A DNA stretch of 64,000 bases from the NCBI RefSeq assembly GCF_017355205.1, contig NZ_JADIJK010000003.1:62001-126000 (forward strand), read 5' to 3'. The notes beneath the pieces are model-generated. The model searched no databases. It was not told the origin of the DNA and saw nothing but the letters and a program-made list of their open reading frames with translations. A program made the position numbers and the translations under genes. Below are positions 11,129 to 18,599 of the stretch, piece by piece (position 1 is the stretch's first letter; each line of letters opens with the position of its first letter). Source of the DNA: Bacillus sp. SD088 (GTDB lineage Bacteria > Bacillota > Bacilli > Bacillales > Bacillaceae_C).

Positions 11129-11212
11129 ATTGCACTACTTCAACCTCATATTGTGCATCTTGAACCCTAATTGTGCGACTTCATTTTCTTATTACGTATC
11201 TTCAACCCCTAT
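11129..11212. repeat. Degenerate 21-bp tandem repeat, four units
   Basis: Units begin at 11129, 11150, 11171 and 11192 and follow the rough consensus ATTGTGCnACTTCAACCCTAA. It occupies most of the gap between the divergent fadN promoter and the coat genes. No gene is seen in the 11035-11272 gap. Confidence 0.6.
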
Positions 11213-11272
11213 ACATAAATAATCCAAAGGCAAGCCAAACTATATATGTCAAAATAAAGGAGGTAAATGATC

Positions 11273-11546
11273 ATGATGCAAAATCAACCTATGAACCAAC
11301 AAAATCAGCAATCCGTTATGCCACAGCCCCCCCCATGTCATTACAACAAAGGATTTTTCTTATATTAATGATATGCTTGCATGGAATTTACTTGCGATGA
11401 AAAAAGCTCATCACGCTGCATCTCATTGTCAAGATCAGAAAATTAAAAACAAACTGGAAGCCTGTGGACAGATGCACCAACAACATTATATGAAAATTTT
11501 AGGTCACTTAGAAGAAAAACAACAAAATAATTCCATTACCCAATAA
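11273..11546 (+). pseudogene. CotF-like spore coat protein, frameshifted at a run of eight C
   Basis: The reading frame starts at ATG 11273 (AAAGGAGGT upstream) with a Gln/Asn/Pro-rich leader MMQNQPMNQQNQQS, then hits a run of eight C (11327-11334) and soon stops. With seven C the frame continues as HVITTKDFSYINDMLAWNLL, then AASHCQDQKIKNKLEACGQM, ending SITQ at 11546. This is a typical CotF/YusN-type spore coat protein of about 90 residues. It heads a pair with the next coat gene. Either it is a true, possibly phase-variable, slipped gene or the sequence has an extra C. Confidence 0.8.
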
Positions 11547-11568
11547 AATATTGAAAGGAGTTCTCTTT

Positions 11569-11922
11569 ATGCAAAATCCAAATCAAAACCAAAACATGCA
11601 ACAAATTAAGAATCCAAGTACTGAAGTTCCGAAAACACCGCAAATGAATGAGCGGGATTTTGTTAACGATATTTTAAGTCAAGAGAAATATATGACCAAC
11701 GCCTATTCTGTTGCCTTAAATGAAGCCAGTCATCAACATCTTTATGACGATTTATTGGCAATTTTTAATGAAACACAAAACATGCAGCATGACTTGTTTA
11801 ATCTAATGTTTGAAAAAGGCTGGTATAAGCTGGAAGCGGAACAAACACAAAAAATTCAACAATCCTACCAGCAGCATCAAGGGTACACAACTCAATTCCC
11901 TTACCAAGGCACTATCCAATAA
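11569..11922 (+). CDS. CotF-like spore coat protein
   Basis: A 117-residue protein with a Gln/Asn-rich N-terminus and a helical CotF domain (FVNDILSQEKYMTNAYSVAL, then EASHQHLYDDLLAIFNETQN), ending in a Gln/Tyr-rich tail. It probably locates to the spore coat. Start 11569 is used because GAAAGGAG lies eight bases upstream; the ATG at 11551 overlaps that site. It follows the frameshifted coat gene by 22 bases and ends at a strong terminator, so the two form one small operon. SigK/SigE control would be expected but no clear box was identified. Confidence 0.85.
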   Translation: MQNPNQNQNMQQIKNPSTEVPKTPQMNERDFVNDILSQEKYMTNAYSVALNEASHQHLYDDLLAIFNETQNMQHDLFNLMFEKGWYKLEAEQTQKIQQSYQQHQGYTTQFPYQGTIQ

Positions 11923-11936
11923 CAAAATAAATAATG

Positions 11937-11970
11937 GAACAGACTTCGTAAGGGTCTGTTCTTTTTTATC
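11937..11970 (+). terminator. Terminator after the coat gene pair
   Basis: GAACAGAC pairs with GGTCTGTTC over a seven-base loop, followed by TTTTTT. Confidence 0.9.
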
Positions 11971-12055
11971 GAGAATGTTAATTAGGCTTTACATATGGTT
12001 AACTATACTTTACAATGACGATGTTAAGCCAATTTAACATAAGGAGGAGCAGTAT

Positions 12056-12268
12056 GTGTTCATGCAAAATCGTGTAAAGGAGCTGCGTGCCAGATTTCAA
12101 TATTCGCAAACAGATTTAGCCGAGCGAGTCGGAGTGACTCGTCAAACCATTGCTGCGATTGAAAAAGGCGATTATACTCCTTCTTTATTATTAGGATTAT
12201 CAATCTGCAAAATTTTCAACTTGCCAATGGAAGAAGTTTTCTGGTTAGAAGAGGAGGGATCCAAATGA
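12056..12268 (+). CDS. Small XRE-family transcriptional regulator
   Basis: About 70 residues, nearly all one helix-turn-helix: QTDLAERVGVTRQTIAAIEK then GDYTPSLLLGLSICKIF, ending PMEEVFWLEEE. Such stand-alone regulators usually pair with a downstream membrane protein, as here, where the next start overlaps this stop (ATGA). GTG 12056 has AAGGAGG eight bases upstream; ATG 12062 is the alternative. The upstream region holds two CTTTACA copies 21 bases apart and GTTAA-N6-TTAAC, possible operator sites. Confidence 0.85.
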   Translation: MFMQNRVKELRARFQYSQTDLAERVGVTRQTIAAIEKGDYTPSLLLGLSICKIFNLPMEEVFWLEEEGSK

Positions 12269-12732
12269 AACAGTCTATTTTATTTATGATACTTAGTTTA
12301 CTCACTCTGTTTCTAACAGGATGGGTGCTGACCGCTTTGTATGACGCCTATGCTCAATTTGCAGTCATTATAAAAGAAGATCAGGCTTTACCATGGGAAG
12401 TTACGATATCTGCTTGGCCATTCTTTTTTCTTATTATTTATGCTGTCATTCTATTATTCTTCTACCGGCATAAAAAGAAACAAAACGAGAATTTATCATT
12501 TTGGCTATTCCCTATGCAGTTTTCAGAAAAAGATGAGCGTGAGCGAGCAATCTCAGGAGAAGCCTGCAGAAAAGCCTATATTGCTACTTGGGTTTCAGCT
12601 CCAATAGCAGCTGCTACTCTCGTCTTTTATCCATTATTTGAAGAACAATTTCGCTATTTTCCGATTATCATCATACTACTAATCCCAATGATTCAGATCG
12701 TTACCTATTTCTTCCATATTCGAAAAATCTAG
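12265..12732 (+). CDS. Four-helix membrane protein coupled to XRE regulator
   Basis: A 155-residue protein with four likely membrane segments (about 5-27, 50-68, 107-125, 132-150). A conserved-looking cytoplasmic loop QFSEKDERERAISGEACRKA lies between the second and third. The family is familiar as the partner of small XRE regulators, but its function is unknown. Its ATG overlaps the regulator stop by four bases, indicating coupled translation. Confidence 0.75.
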   Translation: MKQSILFMILSLLTLFLTGWVLTALYDAYAQFAVIIKEDQALPWEVTISAWPFFFLIIYAVILLFFYRHKKKQNENLSFWLFPMQFSEKDERERAISGEACRKAYIATWVSAPIAAATLVFYPLFEEQFRYFPIIIILLIPMIQIVTYFFHIRKI

Positions 12733-12771
12733 CATTAGATAACTTTCTCAACATTAAAGGAGGTCATAAAG

Positions 12772-13680
12772 TTGTTTACGAATCAAAACAACCAAATCCG
12801 CTCCGGTTGGCTCATTCTAATCGGCTTAGTCGCGATGTATATTGCCCAGAGTATTTTTTCCATCCCCGGAATACTGTTTGTGACGGTTACGGAATTCACG
12901 AATCAATCCGCGAGCTTTACCATTGACATCATGTCCACCCTCGAGAATCGACCATGGATGCTGTTGCTTATTCAAGGTGGAGGCACAATTGGAGGAATGC
13001 TAGCAACAATCCTTTTGTGGAAATTCCTAAACAAGAAAACGCTAAAAGAACTTGGGTTTAAGCGATCATGGAAAGACTTCGGTTTTGGCCTTTTCCTCGG
13101 TGCGATTTCGATTACATTGATTTTTCTTTTCTTACTCGCCATCGGAGAGATCGAGCTGCTGAACTCTTTTTCACAACCGGATTTTAATGCTTTTACACTT
13201 AGTTTTCTCATTATGTTTATTCTGGTCGGATTTTTTGAAGAAATGTTTTTCCGTGGATATGTCATGCAAACGATGGCCTCACGGCAAAATAAAAAATGGC
13301 TGATATATCTCGTTTCGGCTGTGGTCTTTAGTGTTGCCCATGGAGCTAATCCAAATGTAAGTATTATTGGCTTGCTCAATATTGTCTTTGTAGGTCTATT
13401 ATTTGCTTATATGTTTGAACGGACCAATAATTTGTGGCTTCCGATTGGGTATCATATTACGTGGAATTATTTTCAAGGAAGTGTTTTTGGCTTTGCAGTT
13501 AGCGGCATTTCCCCACACGGCCTGTACCAAATCGATGATACGAATGGAAATACCCTTTTAACAGGAGGAGCCTTTGGCCTTGAAGGCGGCCTATTTGCCA
13601 CACTTTTCATCTTAATTGGATTCCTTATTACTTGGTTATACACAAAAAATAGAACAAGAAAAGCGCAAGCGCCCGTTTAG
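12772..13680 (+). CDS. CPBP family intramembrane metalloprotease
   Basis: A 302-residue polytopic membrane protein of the CAAX-protease/bacteriocin-processing (CPBP, Abi) family. The hallmark motifs are EEMFFRGYV (motif 1), FSVAHGANP (motif 2) and a third region with LPIGYHITWN. Substrate unknown. The start is TTG with GGAGG eight bases upstream. The last seven residues and the TAG stop are encoded by the left end of a modular repeat (13656-13913), so the original C-terminus was probably slightly different. Confidence 0.88.
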   Translation: MFTNQNNQIRSGWLILIGLVAMYIAQSIFSIPGILFVTVTEFTNQSASFTIDIMSTLENRPWMLLLIQGGGTIGGMLATILLWKFLNKKTLKELGFKRSWKDFGFGLFLGAISITLIFLFLLAIGEIELLNSFSQPDFNAFTLSFLIMFILVGFFEEMFFRGYVMQTMASRQNKKWLIYLVSAVVFSVAHGANPNVSIIGLLNIVFVGLLFAYMFERTNNLWLPIGYHITWNYFQGSVFGFAVSGISPHGLYQIDDTNGNTLLTGGAFGLEGGLFATLFILIGFLITWLYTKNRTRKAQAPV

Positions 13681-13913
13681 CGACGTACAAACTTTCATAG
13701 TAAGGATGAACAGCTAAAAACGCGCCGTCCTGGCGCAACGCTGTTCTGACCTACATCCTGTAGCCCTGAGATAAAGGATACACGACGAAGCATGAGCCGA
13801 TGTTGACTTACGCAAGCAGAAGCTGAAAGTTTGCTAGTCGCTGGGCGCTGGAGCTAGACACCAACTGCAAGGTAAGCAAGTTATCCACAAGCGACAATTT
13901 TATAGTTCCCTTA
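13656..13913. repeat. Modular stem-loop repeat, copy A
   Basis: Begins AAGAAAAGCGCAAGCGCCCG inside the CPBP gene end and closes with GGGCGCTGGAGCTAGACA and ...TTATCCACAAGCGACAATTT. Long-range pairing is visible: AGCGCCC/GGGCGCT, TAGCGAC/GTCGCT and CAAACTTTC/GAAAGTTTG. An internal nested hairpin lies at 13708-13746 (GAACAGC/GCTGTTC outside, GCGCC/GGCGC inside). It fills the gap between two convergent genes. Confidence 0.85.
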
Positions 13914-13921
13914 ACAAACAC

Positions 13922-13953
13922 AAAGGCTGTCTACTAAAAAGTAGACAGCCTTT
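13922..13953. terminator. Terminator between CPBP and RodA-like genes
   Basis: AAAGGCTGTCTACT pairs perfectly with AGTAGACAGCCTTT over four A. It ends one base before the rodA-like stop and may act in both directions. Confidence 0.8.
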
Positions 13954-13954
13954 C

Positions 13955-15148
13955 TTACTCCTCATCTTCAGAAGCAAACATATATCGTTTATAATGATAT
14001 CGTACTGATAACACAATACCGATCACCATCATATTGGCTAGTAACCCACTTCCCCCATAGCTAATAAATGGAAGAGGAATCCCTGTTATTGGCATTAATC
14101 CAATCGTCATACCAATATTTTGGAAAACATGGAAAGCAATCATCGCTACAACCCCTGCACAAATATACGAATAAAATGGGTTTTTCGTATCTAAACCCGT
14201 TTTCGTAATTTGGTATATTAACAGGAAGAAAAGACTAATCACAATACTCGCGCCAATAAAACCGAATTCTTCTCCAATCGTAGTAAAAATAAAATCAGAG
14301 TGGCTTTCAGGCATGTATACTTCTCCTTTAAAAAACCCTTTGCCTGATGTCATTCCTGAACCAATTGATTGTAAGGCGTTCACAAGCTGATAACCTTCAT
14401 CTGTTCGAAAATTATATGGATCTAACCAGGAATAAATTCGCTTATATTGATGCGGCTCCAAAATCCCCTGTAAAAGCTCATGATAATACACCGCAATATA
14501 GAGAAGAGCACTGCCAACAACCCCACAAACGGTGAACAAGGGAACTAAAATCTTCCACGTAATCCCTGACACTAAAATAACCGCCAATAAAATCGCCACA
14601 AAAACAAGTGCTGTACCAAGATCTGGTTGTTTCAGGATTAATAATGCGGGAACTCCTGCAACAGCACTTAGTTTTATTAAGAGCCAAAAATCCGACTTGC
14701 CCGTTTTATGAACAAATTTTACCTGATGGCTTGATGTCACTTTCGCCAACACCATAATTAAAAAGATTTTCATAAATTCAGCTGGCTGGATTAAACCTGC
14801 ACCCGGAATTTGATACCAGCTGCGAGCTCCATTTCTTTCTGGGGCTAAAAAGAACTCCTTCGGAAAATTCAAGGCATCAATCGCCAAAAGACCAAATAAG
14901 GAAAGCGCACAGAGCCCATAAGCATACCAAGAAATTTTCTTCATTTGGTCTGAATCCAATCGCATCATAATATAGGCAGCAACAGAGCCTAGTACATACC
15001 ACTGAATTTGTTTTGGTACAAAATTCGCTACATACTGTCCAGTTTTTTGAGCACTATAAATCGTAATTAAACTTACTAAAGCCATTAGCATTAATGTTAA
15101 AATTATACCGTAATCTATTTTAGGAATTGCTTTTTTAGATGATGTCAT
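13955..15148 (-). CDS. rodA: RodA/FtsW/SpoVE-family peptidoglycan polymerase
   Basis: A 397-residue SEDS-family protein with about ten membrane segments. It has the conserved loop GARSWYQIPGAGLIQPAEF, the DLGTALVF region and the C-terminal GIPLPFISYGGSGLLANM. SEDS proteins polymerise glycan strands from lipid II with a class B PBP. The RodA assignment (rather than FtsW or SpoVE) is by general similarity only. ATG 15148 has AGAGGA seven bases upstream; the TTG at 15169 has no such site. Single gene. Confidence 0.85.
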   Translation of the reverse strand: MTSSKKAIPKIDYGIILTLMLMALVSLITIYSAQKTGQYVANFVPKQIQWYVLGSVAAYIMMRLDSDQMKKISWYAYGLCALSLFGLLAIDALNFPKEFFLAPERNGARSWYQIPGAGLIQPAEFMKIFLIMVLAKVTSSHQVKFVHKTGKSDFWLLIKLSAVAGVPALLILKQPDLGTALVFVAILLAVILVSGITWKILVPLFTVCGVVGSALLYIAVYYHELLQGILEPHQYKRIYSWLDPYNFRTDEGYQLVNALQSIGSGMTSGKGFFKGEVYMPESHSDFIFTTIGEEFGFIGASIVISLFFLLIYQITKTGLDTKNPFYSYICAGVVAMIAFHVFQNIGMTIGLMPITGIPLPFISYGGSGLLANMMVIGIVLSVRYHYKRYMFASEDEE

Positions 15149-15297
15149 AATCTCTTCCTCTTTTTTCAAGTTCAGAACTCCATCTTACCATTATACTGAA
15201 AATGTAGCGATTAAAAAAGGAACAAATTATGGACTTTTTATTTCTAAGCCTAGATAATTGAAATATAGTGTCCAACATCCGTACAATATAAGAAGAT

Positions 15298-15441
15298 GTT
15301 CAAAAAGTCCGGTAAAAATGACACTACGAATTTCTTCGTTGGCTTGCCTTTCCGCTGCTCATGTATCTACGTGCATACATTCCGCTGCTCAAGACTACGC
15401 CGCCTCGAACTTCTTGGTCCTTTTTATCCTCCTTTTTGAAC
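15298..15441. repeat. GTTCAAAAAG-ended repeat, copy 2 (144 bp)
   Basis: Same ends and body as 8347-8549 but without its roughly 60-base hairpin insert. It lies between the divergent rodA-like and thioredoxin-like genes. Confidence 0.8.
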
Positions 15442-15519
15442 ACGCAGTATAAGAAATAGCGATTCCCCAATTTAGTTGAATCACAATTGATACAAAACTA
15501 ACCAAATGGAGGGTTCCGA

Positions 15520-15837
15520 ATGGAAAATATACAAAGTCAAGAAAAGTTTGAGCAAGTGATTTCAAGTGAAAAACCAACCATCATTAAATTTGAAGCAGAC
15601 TGGTGTCCAGATTGTAAACGACTAGATATGTTTATTGGCGATATTATAGAAGAAAATCAACAATTCACCTGGTACCAAATTGACCGTGATCAATTCCCTG
15701 AGCTTGCCGATCAATATCAAGTCATGGGCATACCTAGTCTACTTATTTTCCAAAATGGTGAGAAACAAGCCCATCTTCACAGTGCTAATGCCAAAACCCC
15801 TGAAGACGTTATAGCATTTTTAGAAGAAAATAAATAA
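15520..15837 (+). CDS. Thioredoxin-family protein
   Basis: A 105-residue thioredoxin fold with active site WCPDC in FEADWCPDCKRLDM and the cis-proline loop MGIPSLLIFQNG. It is cytoplasmic and probably a disulfide reductase, resembling the YtpP-type thioredoxin-like proteins. GGAGG lies seven bases before the ATG. It is followed by a clear terminator, so monocistronic. Confidence 0.88.
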   Translation: MENIQSQEKFEQVISSEKPTIIKFEADWCPDCKRLDMFIGDIIEENQQFTWYQIDRDQFPELADQYQVMGIPSLLIFQNGEKQAHLHSANAKTPEDVIAFLEENK

Positions 15838-15891
15838 AAGTTATCTCCATACAGTTTAAATAGTTCGAATGAAATCTCCACATTATAATTA

Positions 15892-15921
15892 TCAGGCTCC
15901 GGATATCCTTCCGAAGCCTTT
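15892..15921 (+). terminator. Terminator after the thioredoxin gene
   Basis: AGGCTCCGGA pairs with TCCGAAGCCT over six bases, followed by TTTTTT. Confidence 0.88.
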
Positions 15922-15985
15922 TTTCGTTTGATCTAGAAAAAAATGGGTACATTATGTAGAAAGACAAAAAGAAAGGAGCTTCCTT

Positions 15986-16129
15986 ATGCTTTGGACAATT
16001 ATAGGTCTTCTGATTATCCTCTGGGTTTTAGGATTAGTCACAAAGATTGGCGGTGCTCTTATTCACATTTTACTCGTGCTAGCCGTCATTGTATTTATTG
16101 TCAACCTTTTTAGAGGGCGAACACGTTAG
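15986..16129 (+). CDS. Small lmo0937-like membrane protein, 47 residues
   Basis: MLWTIIGLLIILWVLGLVTK starts a 47-residue protein with two hydrophobic segments (about 3-18 and 23-40) and a basic tail LFRGRTR. This is the lmo0937 family of tiny membrane proteins common in Bacillaceae, function unknown. GAAAGGAG lies nine bases before the ATG and a strong terminator follows six bases after the stop, supporting a real gene. Confidence 0.85.
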   Translation: MLWTIIGLLIILWVLGLVTKIGGALIHILLVLAVIVFIVNLFRGRTR

Positions 16130-16134
16130 CTATT

Positions 16135-16167
16135 GGGAAGGCCCCGGATTTTAATCGGGGCCTTCCC
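16135..16167 (+). terminator. Terminator after the small membrane gene
   Basis: GGGAAGGCCCCG pairs with CGGGGCCTTCCC, followed by TTTC and a T-rich stretch. Confidence 0.88.
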
Positions 16168-16411
16168 TTTCATTTTCCTTTCATAAACGTCCTTCCTCCT
16201 CTATCTCCTTTCTAAAAATCAGTATATTTATATAATATTAAAATGGATGAAAATACAAAATATTACATTATTACACAAGATTTTTCGACACGTTTTTTAA
16301 TTATTCGCCCCCGTCATTCCTTTACCACTTTAAAGTTATAATGCTTTTCATCGCTGATATTAAATAAAGCGTCTTCTTCCAATTGTAACTTTTGTGAAAT
16401 AAAAAAAGTTA

Positions 16412-16440
16412 TTGTAATACAATCTATTCTATTATAAAAT
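16412..16440 (+). promoter_or_regulatory. Candidate promoter of the app operon
   Basis: TTGTAA (16412-16417), a 17-base spacer and TAAAAT (16435-16440). The leader to appD would be about 120 bases and contains the palindrome at 16488-16517. The rest of 16168-16411 is AT-rich with no gene seen. Confidence 0.5.
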
Positions 16441-16487
16441 ACATAGTAATAAAGTTATAAAAAGGACTTTTTGATATATTTCTCGGT

Positions 16488-16517
16488 ATTCAGACATTCA
16501 TTGTGAATTGTCTGAAT
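16488..16517 (+). promoter_or_regulatory. 30-base palindrome in the app leader
   Basis: ATTCAGACA and TGTCTGAAT flank TTCA-ttg-TGAA, giving 13 paired bases per side with one bulge. It lies 51 bases before the appD start. It could be a regulator operator or an RNA hairpin; no known factor could be assigned. Confidence 0.6.
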
Positions 16518-16567
16518 TTATAGATTTACAAAAAGTAAATAATAATATATTTGAAGGTGTGTATGAG

Positions 16568-17560
16568 ATGAATATGCTCGAAGTAAAAAACCTGAAGACC
16601 GGGTTTGATATAGATGGAAAGATCTACAACGCTGTAGATGATGTCTCATTCTCTGTAAAACCTCGACAAGTCGTTGGTGTTGTTGGTGAATCAGGTTGTG
16701 GGAAAAGTGTCATGTCCCTTTCCGTTATGAATTTACTACCAAAAGGAATCGGAAAAATTACAAATGGAGAGATTCTCTTTGATGGAAAAAATATTGCTGG
16801 CTTATCCGATAATCAAATGAATAAGATTAGAGGAAAAGACATTAGTATGATTTTCCAAGAGCCCATGACATCCTTAAATCCAGTCTTTACGATTGGATAT
16901 CAAATAAAAGAAATATTATTAAATCATCAAGATATATCTAAAAATGAAGCAAAAATGAAATCTGTCGAATTATTAAAAAAAGTTGGTATTCCACGAGCTG
17001 AAACAGTTGTTGATGAATACCCCCATCAACTTTCAGGCGGAATGCGTCAAAGAGTGATGATTGCGATCGCCATTGCCTGTCAACCGAAGCTATTGATCGC
17101 CGATGAGCCAACAACCGCTCTTGATGTAACCGTACAAGCGCAAATTCTTGACTTGCTTAGCAGCATCCAAGAAGAGACAAATATGTCGATCATTTTAATC
17201 ACCCATGATTTAGGTGTTGTATCTGAAATGTGTGATGAAGTGATTGTCATGTACGCCGGAAAAATCGTCGAACGAACAAATGTCGATCGTTTATTCTATA
17301 ACCCTCAGCATCCATATACAAAGTTATTGATGGCAGCTATCCCGAGAATTGAAGATGAAGTCGAGGAGCTTGCAACCATTAAAGGCATTGTTCCTTCTTT
17401 AAAAAATATGCCGCAAGTGGGCTGTCGGTTTGTTGACAGATGTCCATTTGCTAAACCAGATTGTAAGACGATCTCCCCTCAACTTGGAGAGGTGGAGCCA
17501 GGACATGAAGTTTCTTGCTTATTATATGAAAGTAGCTATCCAAAAGAGAGTGTGAGGTAA
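16568..17560 (+). CDS. appD: Oligopeptide ABC transporter ATPase AppD
   Basis: A 330-residue OppD-type ATPase at the inner face of the membrane. It has Walker A GESGCGKS, signature LSGGMRQRV, Walker B LLIADEPTTALD and the C-terminal oligopeptide-transporter extension with GCRFVDRCPFAKPDC. Start ATG 16568 (AAGGTG eight bases upstream) gives MNMLEVKNLKT; an upstream in-frame TTG at 16508 falls within the palindrome and lacks a ribosome binding site. The order D-F-A-B-C equals the B. subtilis app operon rather than opp. Confidence 0.92.
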   Translation: MNMLEVKNLKTGFDIDGKIYNAVDDVSFSVKPRQVVGVVGESGCGKSVMSLSVMNLLPKGIGKITNGEILFDGKNIAGLSDNQMNKIRGKDISMIFQEPMTSLNPVFTIGYQIKEILLNHQDISKNEAKMKSVELLKKVGIPRAETVVDEYPHQLSGGMRQRVMIAIAIACQPKLLIADEPTTALDVTVQAQILDLLSSIQEETNMSIILITHDLGVVSEMCDEVIVMYAGKIVERTNVDRLFYNPQHPYTKLLMAAIPRIEDEVEELATIKGIVPSLKNMPQVGCRFVDRCPFAKPDCKTISPQLGEVEPGHEVSCLLYESSYPKESVR

Positions 17561-17564
17561 TCCT

Positions 17565-18557
17565 ATGAGCCATACATCAAACAAGCAAGATCAGAAGAAT
17601 TTATTAGAAGTGCAAAATTTGAAAACCTACTATCCCATTAAGGGTGGTTTTTTAAGAAAAACAATTGGAAATGTCAAAGCAGTAGATAATGTTTCTTTTA
17701 CAATCCGAAATGGTGAAACATTAGGATTAGTTGGTGAATCTGGCTGTGGAAAATCCACTACAGGTCGTACCATCCTAAGACTTTTAAGTCCAACTGATGG
17801 AAGCATTCTATTTAATGGTCAAGACATCACATCTTTAAAAGGTAAATCACTAAGAGAAATACGCAAAGATATTCAAATGGTGTTTCAGGACCCTTATGCA
17901 ACATTGAACCCTATGCAAATGGTTGGAAATGTTGTCTCAGAACCGATTATGAACTTTACGAATAAATCGCAAAAAGCTTTAAAAAATGAAGTGTTAGAAT
18001 TATTGAACAAAGTGGGACTTCCAGAAGATGCTTATTATAAATATGCCCATGAATTTTCCGGTGGACAAAGACAACGGATTGGTATCGCCAGGGCCCTAGC
18101 TCTCAGACCAAAATTAATTATTGCTGACGAGCCAGTATCAGCACTTGATGTATCCGTGCAATCCCAAGTGTTGAACCTTTTGAAAGAGCTGCAGGATGAA
18201 TTTGATTTAACGTTTTTATTTATTGCTCATGACCTAAGCGTTGTAAAACATATGAGTGATCGAATCGGTGTCATGTACCTAGGAACCATGGCAGAGATTG
18301 GTGAAAAGGATAGTATCTATGCTGAACCACTACATCCTTATACACAAGCTTTAATTTCAGCCATTCCTTCCCCTGATCCAAGGGAGAAAAAAGAACGGAT
18401 TGTTTTGCAAGGAGATGTGCCTAGTCCGGCCAACCCTCCTAAAGGCTGCCCATTTCACCCAAGATGTCCAAAAGCATTTGCGGAATGCGCCTTAACTAAA
18501 CCTCAATTAAAGGAGGTGAAGCCAGGGCATAAAGTAGCCTGCCATTTATATAATTAA
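17565..18557 (+). CDS. appF: Oligopeptide ABC transporter ATPase AppF
   Basis: A 330-residue OppF-type ATPase with Walker A GESGCGKST, signature FSGGQRQRIGIARAL, Walker B LIIADEPVSALD and a C-terminal GCPFHPRCPKAFAEC cysteine motif. It forms the ATPase pair with AppD for peptide import. It starts five bases after appD, clearly in one operon. Confidence 0.93.
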   Translation: MSHTSNKQDQKNLLEVQNLKTYYPIKGGFLRKTIGNVKAVDNVSFTIRNGETLGLVGESGCGKSTTGRTILRLLSPTDGSILFNGQDITSLKGKSLREIRKDIQMVFQDPYATLNPMQMVGNVVSEPIMNFTNKSQKALKNEVLELLNKVGLPEDAYYKYAHEFSGGQRQRIGIARALALRPKLIIADEPVSALDVSVQSQVLNLLKELQDEFDLTFLFIAHDLSVVKHMSDRIGVMYLGTMAEIGEKDSIYAEPLHPYTQALISAIPSPDPREKKERIVLQGDVPSPANPPKGCPFHPRCPKAFAECALTKPQLKEVKPGHKVACHLYN

Positions 18558-18599
18558 TATGCTTATTATTGATAAAAGAGAATAACGGAGGGGAATCTC

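Noticed and set aside
11129-11212. CRISPR-like short repeats
   Set aside because: Units abut each other without spacers, are degenerate, and no cas genes are present.
12972-13379. Minus-strand open frame of 135 codons opposite the CPBP protease
   Set aside because: Shadow of a gene with clear protease motifs; proline/isoleucine-rich nonsense-like composition.
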